DNA of 64,000 bases, from positions 1-64,000 of the forward strand of contig NZ_CP041661.1 of assembly GCF_007289895.1 (NCBI RefSeq), given 5' to 3'. This DNA comes from Catenovulum sediminis. Lineage in GTDB: Bacteria > Pseudomonadota > Gammaproteobacteria > Enterobacterales > Alteromonadaceae. Shown here in pieces: positions 1 through 8,173 of the stretch. The position numbers were made by a program, and so were the translations under genes. Under the pieces are notes generated by a model that worked only from the letters and a program-made list of their open reading frames with translations, made no database searches and was not told where the DNA came from. The number at the start of each line of letters is the position of its first letter. The first letter of the stretch is position 1.

Positions 1-1103
1 ACGTTCATAACACGAGAGCTTGCTGAATAACCTTGTTGCGCAATCAATAGCTGGGCAAATTGCTCTGTGAGCTCAACGTTAGATAACTCCAACTTACCCG
101 CTAAGATTTTTCCATTTACGCCTTCTCCAGCCACACCCATTTCCATCTGACTTGATGTCGCTTGATATAAACCGTTACCCGCATGAGTTAACTTAGAGAT
201 ATCGTTAAAACTAGCTATCGCAATGCGTTGACCAGATTGCTCTTCACCATTGCTATATGTAACCTTAATCTGACCTAGTTCATCAAACTCAATACTGGTG
301 TAACCACTGGTTGCGCTGCCATCTTCAACTGTTGCGCCTAAATTACTTGTACCTGATGCCACTTGAATTGCGTTCGCAAAGCTACTGCCTTCACCCAAGG
401 AAAATTCAATTGTTTGAGTTGAGCCATTAAAGGTGAAGTCTTGATTAATTACATTAGCGCCATCTAACGGTGATCCATCCAGGTTAAATTGCACCTGATG
501 AGTACCTGCAGATGTCGAGTCGCTCAAAAATATCTCTGCTTGCCAAGTGTTGTTATTCTGATTGGTGAACTCTATGGAGATAGTATGACTCTTGCCAGAC
601 TCATCAAATATTTTGATATCAGAAACCGTGTGATTTGTATCCGAGCTGGCTAATTGACCAGAAAGTTGCACCTGTGTAGTCGCTTCTGGTGCCATTATTT
701 TCAAATCGCTAAAGCTGACCTTTGCTAAATTTCCGGCATCGTCCAACGCCATCACATTGTAGTTGCCGGTACTGTCAACTAACTCCAAGTTGTCATTAAA
801 GGTAAACTGTCCTGCGCGAGTGTAGAAATTTTTGCCATCCGAATCTTGCAATACAAAATAACCCTCACCATCAATTGCTAAGGTTGTTGCATTGCCAGTA
901 TCTTGGTAATCACCGGCTTGGCGTTGCAACTCGGTACCTACAACTGACGAACCAATGCCGCCTTCACCACCACTAAAGTCGCGAAAAATAGCGTTGTTGC
1001 CTTTATAGCCAGGTGTATTCATGTTTGCTATGTTTTGGCTAAGAACGTCAATTCCTTTTGAGAAACTGAGCATTCCACTTAAACCATTAAAAAATGACTG
1101 CAT
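1..1103 (-). CDS. flgE: Flagellar hook protein FlgE (3' end outside window)
   Basis: Polymerises into the flagellar hook outside the cell. The reading frame starts at the ATG at 1103 and stays open to the left edge, giving about 367 codons; the C-terminal few dozen residues are off the window. The N-terminus has the rod/hook signature (LSQNIANMNTPGYK), and the last visible part (TEQFAQLLIAQQGYSASSRV) is the conserved C-terminal helix shared by FlgE, FlgF and FlgG. It follows flgD by 11 bases as the last visible gene of the operon. The call is firm from the N- and C-terminal motifs. Whether the gene is intact beyond the edge cannot be seen. Confidence 0.93.
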   Translation of the reverse strand, partial: MQSFFNGLSGMLSFSKGIDVLSQNIANMNTPGYKGNNAIFRDFSGGEGGIGSSVVGTELQRQAGDYQDTGNATTLAIDGEGYFVLQDSDGKNFYTRAGQFTFNDNLELVDSTGNYNVMALDDAGNLAKVSFSDLKIMAPEATTQVQLSGQLASSDTNHTVSDIKIFDESGKSHTISIEFTNQNNNTWQAEIFLSDSTSAGTHQVQFNLDGSPLDGANVINQDFTFNGSTQTIEFSLGEGSSFANAIQVASGTSNLGATVEDGSATSGYTSIEFDELGQIKVTYSNGEEQSGQRIAIASFNDISKLTHAGNGLYQATSSQMEMGVAGEGVNGKILAGKLELSNVELTEQFAQLLIAQQGYSASSRVMN

Positions 1104-1114
1104 GTTGATTTTCC

Positions 1115-1537
1115 TTAATTATCTGATTGTTCTTGGATTAATGTAATTTGTGACATTTTTATACTTGGAATAAAGTTTCCGTCAGCTTGCCTGATGGTTA
1201 GCTCTGCACCATCTGTGGTATAGCGAATAGCAGTAACTTCCCCGGAAACATTGCCAACACTAGTGTTAACAGCAATGCTCTTACCCAATAAACTCAATGA
1301 TTGCTGGCTTGAACTGATAGTCGCTAAACCAGATACACCTTCGTTAACTTGTCGCTGCTGATCGAGTGCGGCAAATTGAGCCATTTGTGCTAAAAAGTCT
1401 TCATTTTTTGTTGGCTCTAACGGGTCTTGGTAAGTCAACTGGGTAATAAATAGTTTTAAGAACCCTTCCAAATCAATAGAGTTGACCGACTCACTGGACG
1501 TTGAACCAACCGTACTACCTATTGCATCAACCTGCAT
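1115..1537 (-). CDS. flgD: Flagellar hook assembly scaffold FlgD
   Basis: Caps the growing hook so that FlgE subunits can assemble. 140 residues, with the FlgD N-terminal signature at residues 24-60 (FLKLFITQLTYQDPLEP, then FLAQMAQFAALDQ). It is short compared with the roughly 220 residues usual for enterobacterial FlgD, and the tudor/FnIII-like C-terminal part appears reduced. I chose the ATG at 1537 over an upstream one at 1585 because AGAGGT lies 7-8 bases before it and the protein then begins directly with family sequence. The start overlaps the end of fliK by 11 bases, suggesting translational coupling. Confidence 0.9.
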   Translation of the reverse strand: MQVDAIGSTVGSTSSESVNSIDLEGFLKLFITQLTYQDPLEPTKNEDFLAQMAQFAALDQQRQVNEGVSGLATISSSQQSLSLLGKSIAVNTSVGNVSGEVTAIRYTTDGAELTIRQADGNFIPSIKMSQITLIQEQSDN

Positions 1538-2882
1538 TTTGATTACCTCTTGATAGTGCTGAATAAACAGGTTTTGCCTGACCATTTATGGTGAAAGACA
1601 CGACTTGTTTACCGAGAAATTCGAACATTTGAATTATTTCTTGTTGTAGTTTTACGAGATCTTTTTCAGACAACTTATAGTCTCTTAATACAATGGCTAC
1701 TTCGGATTCCGATGTATTGTAAAAAGATAGGTTTCTCTGCAAGATTTCATAACTGTAAGCTGTTTTGGCATCAAAATTAGCTAAAGTTACAGAATCCAAC
1801 TGAGCGACCTGAATCGTTTTGTTTGTTTTAACAATTTGACTGAGTATTGGATTCGATTCAGTTTCTCCACCTACCAAGGCCTGGCGGTGATTTAAATACA
1901 AGGCTACAGACTCAGTGGTTAATTTTTGAGGTAAATTGGGTTGGGTAGATATCATTTGCCCAATATTGAACTGAACTTTATCCAAACTATTTGCCGACAA
2001 ATAAGAGAGCTTACCAAGCGCGAAAGAAGTAAATTTAAACAAAACACTCTCACTAGACTGCGTGGAGCTAGCTTGCAAAGAGATGGGCTTCATAACATCA
2101 GAAAATGTAACCTGTGGATTTAAAAAAACTGTTTCCGCAAGTAGCAAATCTACTTGATCTACCTGTGTAATTAACGGCTCAAATTCGACCTCTAAATCCT
2201 GGTGCGTTGTTTGTGAAGGATGTGTGGTGATATGTTCAAGAGCCGCGTGCAAATTGCTTTGATTTGCATTTACTAGTGTATTTGCAGGCAACAACAAGAT
2301 TGATTCATTGATAGAAGTAAGTGATCTCCACAAATCTTCTACCTTAGAAGGCTCAACGGTAACTTTTTCAACTCGATTGGGTAATTCATTTTCAACAATA
2401 AGGCTACTAAACTCATATACTTCAAACGGCAGAACACGCTGGAAATAACGCCCTTCGCTCTCTTCATATGTGGCTGTCGTTAATAACGGCGTGAAATTAT
2501 CTTTAAGCGTTTGTGATTCACTGGAATGCACGTGGACAAAATCAAGTTGCGGCTGCTCATAAACTGAAACGGCGTAGCGCGCTCTTAGTTGCTGAGTTTC
2601 CGGAGCTAAAACATCTGAATTTATGAATTGATTAATTTCTATATTTTCAGCGCTGGATTTCAAAGCATGCTCAGCAGACAAGGTTAAGCGAGCAACGTCA
2701 GATTTTTCTTGAGCTGTTTCTGATTCTGTTTGTCTATTATTTAATTCAGTTATCTTGTCTTCAATTTCGCCATTTTTGACAAGTTGCAAAAACGCTAAAC
2801 TGTCTCCCATATTCGATGAACTCTGTTTAGCCAGCAGCTTGAAATTATTTGACTGATTTAATAGTTGATTAATTAAGTCCAT
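1527..2882 (-). CDS. fliK: Probable flagellar hook-length control protein FliK
   Basis: 451 residues. FliK is secreted and acts as the hook-length ruler, switching export specificity through FlhB. Most of the protein is low-conservation, polar, Ser/Gln/Glu-rich sequence, as expected for the ruler region. The last roughly 70 residues (VAIVLRDYKLSEKDLVKLQ ... VVSFTINGQ) are more ordered and fit a FliK C-terminal substrate-switch domain. The assignment leans on position, since fliJ-fliK-flgD is a standard order, because sequence similarity is weak by eye. It begins one base into the fliJ stop (TAATG). Confidence 0.72.
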   Translation of the reverse strand: MDLINQLLNQSNNFKLLAKQSSSNMGDSLAFLQLVKNGEIEDKITELNNRQTESETAQEKSDVARLTLSAEHALKSSAENIEINQFINSDVLAPETQQLRARYAVSVYEQPQLDFVHVHSSESQTLKDNFTPLLTTATYEESEGRYFQRVLPFEVYEFSSLIVENELPNRVEKVTVEPSKVEDLWRSLTSINESILLLPANTLVNANQSNLHAALEHITTHPSQTTHQDLEVEFEPLITQVDQVDLLLAETVFLNPQVTFSDVMKPISLQASSTQSSESVLFKFTSFALGKLSYLSANSLDKVQFNIGQMISTQPNLPQKLTTESVALYLNHRQALVGGETESNPILSQIVKTNKTIQVAQLDSVTLANFDAKTAYSYEILQRNLSFYNTSESEVAIVLRDYKLSEKDLVKLQQEIIQMFEFLGKQVVSFTINGQAKPVYSALSRGNQNAG

Positions 2883-3289
2883 TAATTAATCTCCTGTTGT
2901 GTATAAATATCATGCAGTTCAGCGGTTACTTCACTCGCCTTTTGTTCAGCTAACTCAGATTTTCCATAAGCTAATACTAGCTTTTTGGTAGTCGTATCTA
3001 CTTGAGTTTGATTAGCATTGAGCTTTTGTTTCGCTGATTCAACAGCTTTATACTGCTTATCAAGCTCGCGAGAAAAAGAACTATGGAGCTGAGGAGACTT
3101 ATAAATATACGAACTATCAGTTTGCTCTAACTGCAACATTAATTCGCTTTGTTCTATGTAGTGTCGCTGAGCCTCTGCCATAGCTTGATTTTGCTTATTT
3201 AGCGCTTTTTTCAATTCAAACAACTCTACCCCTCGGATACGCTGTAGAGTTTGCAGTTTTTGCTTTTTCCGTACTAATGCACCGTTCAT
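2882..3289 (-). CDS. fliJ: Flagellar export chaperone FliJ
   Basis: 135 residues, almost entirely predicted coiled coil (many Gln, Lys, Glu and Ala; no membrane segment). FliJ is the stalk-like subunit inside the FliI hexamer and an escort for export substrates. The basic N-terminus (NGALVRKKQKLQTLQRIRG) is typical. It overlaps fliI by four bases (ATGA). Coiled-coil proteins diverge quickly, so the call rests on length, composition and the invariant fliI-fliJ order. Confidence 0.8.
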   Translation of the reverse strand: MNGALVRKKQKLQTLQRIRGVELFELKKALNKQNQAMAEAQRHYIEQSELMLQLEQTDSSYIYKSPQLHSSFSRELDKQYKAVESAKQKLNANQTQVDTTTKKLVLAYGKSELAEQKASEVTAELHDIYTQQEIN

Positions 3290-4599
3290 TTAGCTGTATC
3301 CAAAATGTTAGTTAGCACAGACCAAGCTTGTTGGGTGTCAATTTTTTCAGAGGTGTTTTGTTGCAAAAATTGCAACATCTCGTCTTTCAACTGCAATGCC
3401 AAATCTATCGATTTATCGTTACCTTTTTGATAAGCACCCATTTCGACTAGGTCTTTGGCGTTTTCATACACAGACAAGGTCTTTCGAAACGATTGAGTTA
3501 ATTTAACTTGCCTGTCATCTAACAACTTAGTTGTTAATCGACTGACGCTTTTTAGTACATCAATAGAAGGAAAGTGACCTGCTGCAGCTAATTCACGAGA
3601 AAGTACGATATGACCATCGAGAATTGAGCGCATGTGATCGGCCACAGGCTCGTTCATATCATCACCTTCAACCAAAATGGTGTAGATAGCAGTTATACAT
3701 CCTCGTTTTTTGAAAGCCCCCGCTCGCTCAATTAAAGCCGGTAACTCATTAAATACCGACGCAGGGTAACCACGAGCGCCTATATGTTCGCCTGCGGCTA
3801 CACCTATCTCCCGCTGCGCGTAAGCAAAACGAGAAACTGAGTCCATAATCAAAAGTACATCTTTGCCTTGTTTACTAAACCATTCAGCGGTTGTAGTAGC
3901 AGTTATCGCAACTTTTTTACGCATAGTGGCAGGTTGGTCTGACGTAGCAGCAAAAACTATTGTTTTAGCTTGAGCTTTTCCATGTAAGGTTTGATCAACA
4001 AACTCGACCACTTCGCGGCCACGCTCTCCGACCAAAGCCACAATAACAATGTCAGCTTCAGCATTGCTAACTAGCATATTGAGCAAAGTTGTTTTACCCA
4101 CACCACTACCAGCAAATATACCGATTTTTTGACCTTTACCTAAAGGCAGCAGAGTATCAATTGCTTTTATTTTTGTTTGCATAGCGCTGTCAATTTGTGT
4201 TCTAGACAAAGGATTGATTTCCGTATTGTCTAAAGCACAGAATTCGGTATTACTTGGAGGTGGCAATTCATCCAGCGGTCTAGCATTTGCGTCAAACACC
4301 CGCCCCAACATTTCATAACCAACTCGTACAGCGCTCGCACGATTTAACGGCTTCACTCTGCTGTTAAGGCATAGTCCAGTAGATCGACCTTCCGCAATGA
4401 GTTGAATTTTCCCGTCTTTTAATCCAATCACTTCCGCTGTGCTTTTTTGTTTGTTTAACGCATGTTCAATTTCAACAATATCTCCCAAACGGACTTCGCA
4501 ACCAGTTGCTTCAAGTAATGAGCTAGAAACAGCCGTTAACATGCCGTAATCTTCATTAAATGTAATTTTGCGAACCGCTTGTTTATATGCTGCAATCAT
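3286..4599 (-). CDS. fliI: Flagellum-specific ATPase FliI
   Basis: ATPase of the flagellar type III export apparatus, cytoplasmic, related to the F1 beta subunit. 437 residues, normal length. Walker A GSGVGKT lies at residues 164-170, GERGREV at 191-197, and a Walker B region (DVLLIMDSVSRFA) and the conserved ARGYPASVF/EGDD motifs follow. It overlaps fliH upstream and fliJ downstream by four bases each, so it is probably translationally coupled. All catalytic motifs are present, so the export ATPase should be functional. Confidence 0.97.
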   Translation of the reverse strand: MIAAYKQAVRKITFNEDYGMLTAVSSSLLEATGCEVRLGDIVEIEHALNKQKSTAEVIGLKDGKIQLIAEGRSTGLCLNSRVKPLNRASAVRVGYEMLGRVFDANARPLDELPPPSNTEFCALDNTEINPLSRTQIDSAMQTKIKAIDTLLPLGKGQKIGIFAGSGVGKTTLLNMLVSNAEADIVIVALVGERGREVVEFVDQTLHGKAQAKTIVFAATSDQPATMRKKVAITATTTAEWFSKQGKDVLLIMDSVSRFAYAQREIGVAAGEHIGARGYPASVFNELPALIERAGAFKKRGCITAIYTILVEGDDMNEPVADHMRSILDGHIVLSRELAAAGHFPSIDVLKSVSRLTTKLLDDRQVKLTQSFRKTLSVYENAKDLVEMGAYQKGNDKSIDLALQLKDEMLQFLQQNTSEKIDTQQAWSVLTNILDTAK

Positions 4600-5330
4600 C
4601 GAGCTTCATTCCTGTGCTGAAATTGCTCTATTAACGCCAATGCACATTGCTCGTAGCGCTTGAGTAAATCGACGGATTTAATGGATTTACCACTGACAAC
4701 TTCAAACTGCATGTCATGTAATGAATCACTTATTTGAACGTCAAATTGTGCTAATTTTTGCTTATCAATTTGCAACAACTGCTGGTAAAGGTTTGCAGAA
4801 ACCAGCAGTCGACCGAGTGGCTTATCACCTTCTGTGTCTATATTTTCAAGAATGGTTTGTTGAATAAGCGTGTGAGATAACTCTCTATCACCTATAATTT
4901 TGGCGATAATGCCAATGGTTAACTCTACAACATTAGCTTCAAGATCGAGTTCAAAGGACTCGACCTTCTGTTTGAATAAATCTTGTGCTTTTTGCAAAGA
5001 GGCTGTCGATAGCTCAAACGCCTGTAGTGATCGCTCCAAGTTACTTACAAGTGTGTTGTGCTTATCTTCATACGTTTTTTCAAGCTCGGCGGTTACTGTA
5101 GCTGTTTCCTCAGCAATTAATTTCTCAGCATCTTTTATCCCTTGCTTAAACCCCTCTGCTCTTGCGTGTTCATGCAATTCTGCTAATTCTTGTTTAAATA
5201 ATACCTTAAGCTCCTCTAAGTCGGGCGTTGAAGGAGATGAGGCAACACTTGGTTTTGCTGTTGCAATCGCCATGCCTCTGGGTAAAAGCACCGTATCAGT
5301 TGCAGGATTTGACTGCTTTAACACTGTCAT
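4596..5330 (-). CDS. fliH: Flagellar export ATPase regulator FliH
   Basis: 244 residues. FliH binds FliI and links it to the export gate or C-ring, as SctL does in injectisomes. The protein has a disordered Ser/Pro-rich N-terminus, a long charged coiled coil (about residues 38-130) and a C-terminal FliH/SctL-like domain (ANVVELTIGIIAKIIGDREL). It overlaps the small gene X and fliI by four bases each. In rotary flagella FliH attaches through FliN, and no fliN is visible in this window. Confidence 0.9.
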   Translation of the reverse strand: MTVLKQSNPATDTVLLPRGMAIATAKPSVASSPSTPDLEELKVLFKQELAELHEHARAEGFKQGIKDAEKLIAEETATVTAELEKTYEDKHNTLVSNLERSLQAFELSTASLQKAQDLFKQKVESFELDLEANVVELTIGIIAKIIGDRELSHTLIQQTILENIDTEGDKPLGRLLVSANLYQQLLQIDKQKLAQFDVQISDSLHDMQFEVVSGKSIKSVDLLKRYEQCALALIEQFQHRNEAR

Positions 5331-5689
5331 TTTTGCTCCTGATAAGTAATTTTTGCTAAATGTTGTTCCGCTTGTTTGCGGATTTCAGATAAAGCCCGAC
5401 TAGTAAGCTCTGGTGGCGGAGTTACACTCATGCATGACTGCCAAACAGCATCTAGCTTGTTTATATGTGCAAGCGAATTTATTTTCTTACCCAATGTTTG
5501 GTTAACGCTGCTATCAGACAGGGCGAACAATCGTTGACGTAAACTCGCATCTTGTGCAACCCCCATTTCTTTGGCTTCGCCAATCAAAGGCATGAGCTTT
5601 TGCTGTTGCTCACTCGTTAAGTGAGACATTAACCAATTTGTATCCTGCTCATTTAAACAGGCTATTTTCAATGCAAGTGTTCGTATCAT
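5327..5689 (-). CDS. Unknown 120-residue protein in the fliG position
   Basis: I do not recognise a named family. The protein is cytoplasmic, helical and without a membrane segment. An N-terminal helical stretch (ACLNEQDTNWLMSHLTSEQQ) reads loosely like an LxxLxxxD/E-type helical repeat, and a Pro-rich break at about residues 87-92 precedes a C-terminal helix. It sits exactly where fliG normally lies, between fliF and fliH, with four-base overlaps on both sides, so it is an integral operon gene. FliG is about 330 residues; the armadillo and charged C-terminal torque domains of FliG are absent here. It could be a reduced FliG N-domain, an SctK-like sorting-platform piece, or a new adaptor. Confidence 0.85.
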   Translation of the reverse strand: MIRTLALKIACLNEQDTNWLMSHLTSEQQQKLMPLIGEAKEMGVAQDASLRQRLFALSDSSVNQTLGKKINSLAHINKLDAVWQSCMSVTPPPELTSRALSEIRKQAEQHLAKITYQEQK

Positions 5690-7095
5690 ACTTTTTGACC
5701 ACTTGCTTCAATGGTTTTGGCCTCTTCTGCTAACCATTCTTGTACTTGTAGCAACAACTGTTGTTTTTCATCTTCGTTTAGTGATGTTCCCACTTGCGGA
5801 TTCTTACGAGACCGTTTATTAAACACTACAATGAAAAATATAAAGAGCACCGCTGCAATAATTCCATAAGGCAACCATTTAACTAGGTTAAATTCTTGGT
5901 TCGTCGTTTGTGCTGGAGCGGAAATTTTGTTGATATTTTTGTTGTCTGGTACAGGTAAAGATACCGCACTATTTTCATTTATTGTGTTGACGGCACTCAT
6001 TCCAGTGACAACTTCAATCGAGTCACCTCTTTCAACCGATAAACCCAAACCACTTGAAACGACGGCAACAATTTTATCTTTAACATCAGCTGCGATTGGT
6101 GAAGCAATAACAATTCCGACATTGATTTTTTCAATTTGCCCAACAGCATACTCCACCTCTGATATTTCTTTTGAGAAGAGGAATTCTTCATCTGAACGGA
6201 CAATCTTTGGCGGCGTGTTATTTTCAGTTGTAGCTGATGCATCTTGTTTTGCTTCTGTTTTTCGTTTACTGATATATCCAACTGTTCCTGTTGCGCTGTT
6301 TGGAATAAATTGCTCTTGTTTTGCAATGCGTTTGTCTAGGTTAATGACTGTGCTCACCACAACAGAAATATTATGGTGGCCAATCATTCCAGATACGAGT
6401 TTGCTGACCTTTCGCTCTAATTGCTGATTGTGCTCAGAAATATTTTCAACTTGCTTTAGTTTGCCAGTTTTAATTAATTTGTTACCTAAACTATCTAATA
6501 CAATTACCTGTTCAGCAAACAATTCAGATACTGAAGCCGCTACAAACTCCTGAATGCTCGCCACCCAACTAGATGTCACCTCAACGCCTTGTTCGAGAGA
6601 TAAAACGACCGATGCTTTGGATGGATGAGTCACTTTTTGAAATAAAGTTTTTTTCGCTAAGGTGAGATGCACTCTTGCACTTTTAATCCCATGTATTGAA
6701 CGTAAAGTATTAGAAATTTCACCTTCTAAACCTCTTTGATAGTTTATCTGTTGAGAAAATTCGGATTGTCCATAGTCGCTGTCGGTAAATAATTCCCATC
6801 CAACATTGTGTTTTTCAGTTACACCAACACTTTCTAACTTATGGCGCAATTCAGCTAAATTTTGTTGCTGAACTAAAATCTCTCCTGTTTCTGGGTCAAC
6901 TTGGTAATCAACTTTCCACTCCATCAATAAAGCATGTGCTTTATTCTTATTGGCTTCAGACAGTCCACTTGGCAATAACGATTGGTATGTAGGCACCAAT
7001 AGCCACCAAATAGCAACACAAGTCATGACAGCTAAGCCAATTATTAAAGCTGTCAGCATTGGCTTTTTACGTAAATCTGATACTAAATTTTCCAC
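5686..7095 (-). CDS. fliF: Flagellar MS-ring protein FliF (short form)
   Basis: Inner-membrane ring on which the rod and export gate are built. 469 residues against the usual 540-570. The first membrane helix is at about residues 15-35 and the second at about 405-427. Between them are the YscJ/FliF ring-building domains (VDYQVDPETGEILV; LRSIHGIKSARVHLTLAKKTLF). Only about 40 residues follow the second helix. That tail ends in an acidic helix (EWLAEEAKTIEA) where a FliG-binding helix would normally be. The next gene is the unknown protein X instead of fliG. Confidence 0.94.
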   Translation of the reverse strand: MENLVSDLRKKPMLTALIIGLAVMTCVAIWWLLVPTYQSLLPSGLSEANKNKAHALLMEWKVDYQVDPETGEILVQQQNLAELRHKLESVGVTEKHNVGWELFTDSDYGQSEFSQQINYQRGLEGEISNTLRSIHGIKSARVHLTLAKKTLFQKVTHPSKASVVLSLEQGVEVTSSWVASIQEFVAASVSELFAEQVIVLDSLGNKLIKTGKLKQVENISEHNQQLERKVSKLVSGMIGHHNISVVVSTVINLDKRIAKQEQFIPNSATGTVGYISKRKTEAKQDASATTENNTPPKIVRSDEEFLFSKEISEVEYAVGQIEKINVGIVIASPIAADVKDKIVAVVSSGLGLSVERGDSIEVVTGMSAVNTINENSAVSLPVPDNKNINKISAPAQTTNQEFNLVKWLPYGIIAAVLFIFFIVVFNKRSRKNPQVGTSLNEDEKQQLLLQVQEWLAEEAKTIEASGQKV

Positions 7096-7121
7096 GGTTT
7101 ACTTCTCTTACTAAACGCTTG

Positions 7122-7415
7122 CTAAATTTGCATGCTGGTAATTTCTTTGTACGATTCCACTAACTTGTTTCTAATTTCTATTGTAGTTTGTAGCGACAAT
7201 TTAGCTTTTTCCATTGCTAGCATGACATCGTGAACAGCAATATTGCTGCCTTGTGAGTATTCGGTCATTAAATCTGTAGCGGCTTTTATATCCGAATCAA
7301 CTACGCTGATGTAATTGGTAAATACACCACTGTTGGCTTGCGAGCTAGGAGTGATATCGATAGTTTCTAACTTGTCCATTGCTCCAATGCGCTCAATTGC
7401 ATGAATTTCGTTCAT
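7122..7415 (-). CDS. fliE: Flagellar MS-ring/rod junction protein FliE
   Basis: 97 residues, normal for FliE, which joins the MS ring to the proximal rod. The C-terminal half (NIAVHDVMLAMEKAKLSLQTTIEIRNKLVESYKEITSMQI) closely follows the family pattern for helices that pack under the rod. It overlaps flgC by one base (TAATG) and is 26 bases before fliF, the one short gap in this part of the operon. The flgB-flgC-fliE-fliF order is common in Firmicutes, spirochaetes and deltaproteobacteria. Confidence 0.93.
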   Translation of the reverse strand: MNEIHAIERIGAMDKLETIDITPSSQANSGVFTNYISVVDSDIKAATDLMTEYSQGSNIAVHDVMLAMEKAKLSLQTTIEIRNKLVESYKEITSMQI

Positions 7416-7795
7416 TAGTTACCTCCACCAATTTGCAAAGCAGCAGCGTTCATTTCGCTTGACGTGTTATAGGCCCTAACATTTGCTTCATACGCACGTA
7501 ATGCTGTGGTTAATCTCGCCATTTCAGAAACATGATCTACGCTTAGAAAGTACACATAACCGTCAGAGTTGGCGGCTGGGTGTGATGGATCATGTTTCAC
7601 TCTAATATCCGCATTAGCCACTTCTCTATTCGAGGTGTTTGAACTTGCTTGTAGTTGAGTAAAGGCAGCTTGTGCATCAGCAATACTCGAAAACGCAACA
7701 TTTGCCAATGCCAATTTCCTTGATGCGAGTTCCATGCTTGCTCTTTCATACGCCATACCGGATTTAGCAACAGAGCCAATCGTTTCTATTTCCAT
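7415..7795 (-). CDS. flgC: Flagellar proximal rod protein FlgC (divergent)
   Basis: 126 residues, proximal rod subunit. The C-terminal part (KHDPSHPAANSDGYVYFLSVDHVSEMARLTTALRAYEANVRAYNT, split here by family blocks DPSHP, GYV and YEANV) is clearly FlgC. The N-terminal rod motif is altered: LASRKLALANVAFSS replaces the usual ASNIANAxT sequence, so this FlgC is divergent. It overlaps flgB by one base and fliE by one base. Confidence 0.9.
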   Translation of the reverse strand: MEIETIGSVAKSGMAYERASMELASRKLALANVAFSSIADAQAAFTQLQASSNTSNREVANADIRVKHDPSHPAANSDGYVYFLSVDHVSEMARLTTALRAYEANVRAYNTSSEMNAAALQIGGGN

Positions 7796-8163
7796 TATTT
7801 ATTCCCTCCTGAAACGGCCAATGACATTAGACCGAGTTTACTGTTTAGCACTTTAGCAATAGCTTTGTACCGCCCTTGAGCTTCCGACAGTGCAAGCACT
7901 TCAGAATCCAAATTTGTTGACGTCTGTATAGACTGACCAATGAATGCCTTTAACTCAGTCGAGTTTTTTAGCAAATGTTTAGCTTCATCGACATTCCCTG
8001 ATGTTATGTGTTGCGAAACGGTTTGCATCAATTGTTCAAATTTTAAGTTTTGTACAATCGCACCTGGCTTGTTTATCGTAGCAATATTTTCTGCTGCGAT
8101 TTTGGCTTGTATCTGCCTTACAGCAAGTGCCGCTTGCGCTTGCTCTATTGAATAATCAGCCAT
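7795..8163 (-). CDS. flgB: Flagellar proximal rod protein FlgB (divergent)
   Basis: 122 residues, proximal rod subunit. The N-terminal helix with AAENIATINKPGA is a variant of the LANNIANxxTPGY rod motif. The C-terminal helix (LALSEAQGRYKAIAKVLNSKLGLM) matches the FlgB end. It lies 10 bases after flgI and overlaps flgC by one base. The divergence parallels that of flgC, as expected for directly interacting rod proteins evolving together. Confidence 0.87.
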   Translation of the reverse strand: MADYSIEQAQAALAVRQIQAKIAAENIATINKPGAIVQNLKFEQLMQTVSQHITSGNVDEAKHLLKNSTELKAFIGQSIQTSTNLDSEVLALSEAQGRYKAIAKVLNSKLGLMSLAVSGGNK

Positions 8164-8173
8164 ATTTTTTTCC

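Noticed and set aside
1941-2123. Plus-strand frames of 60 to 170 codons inside flagellar and glycan genes.
   Set aside because: They lie antisense to well-supported genes, lack ribosome sites and have no domain sense.
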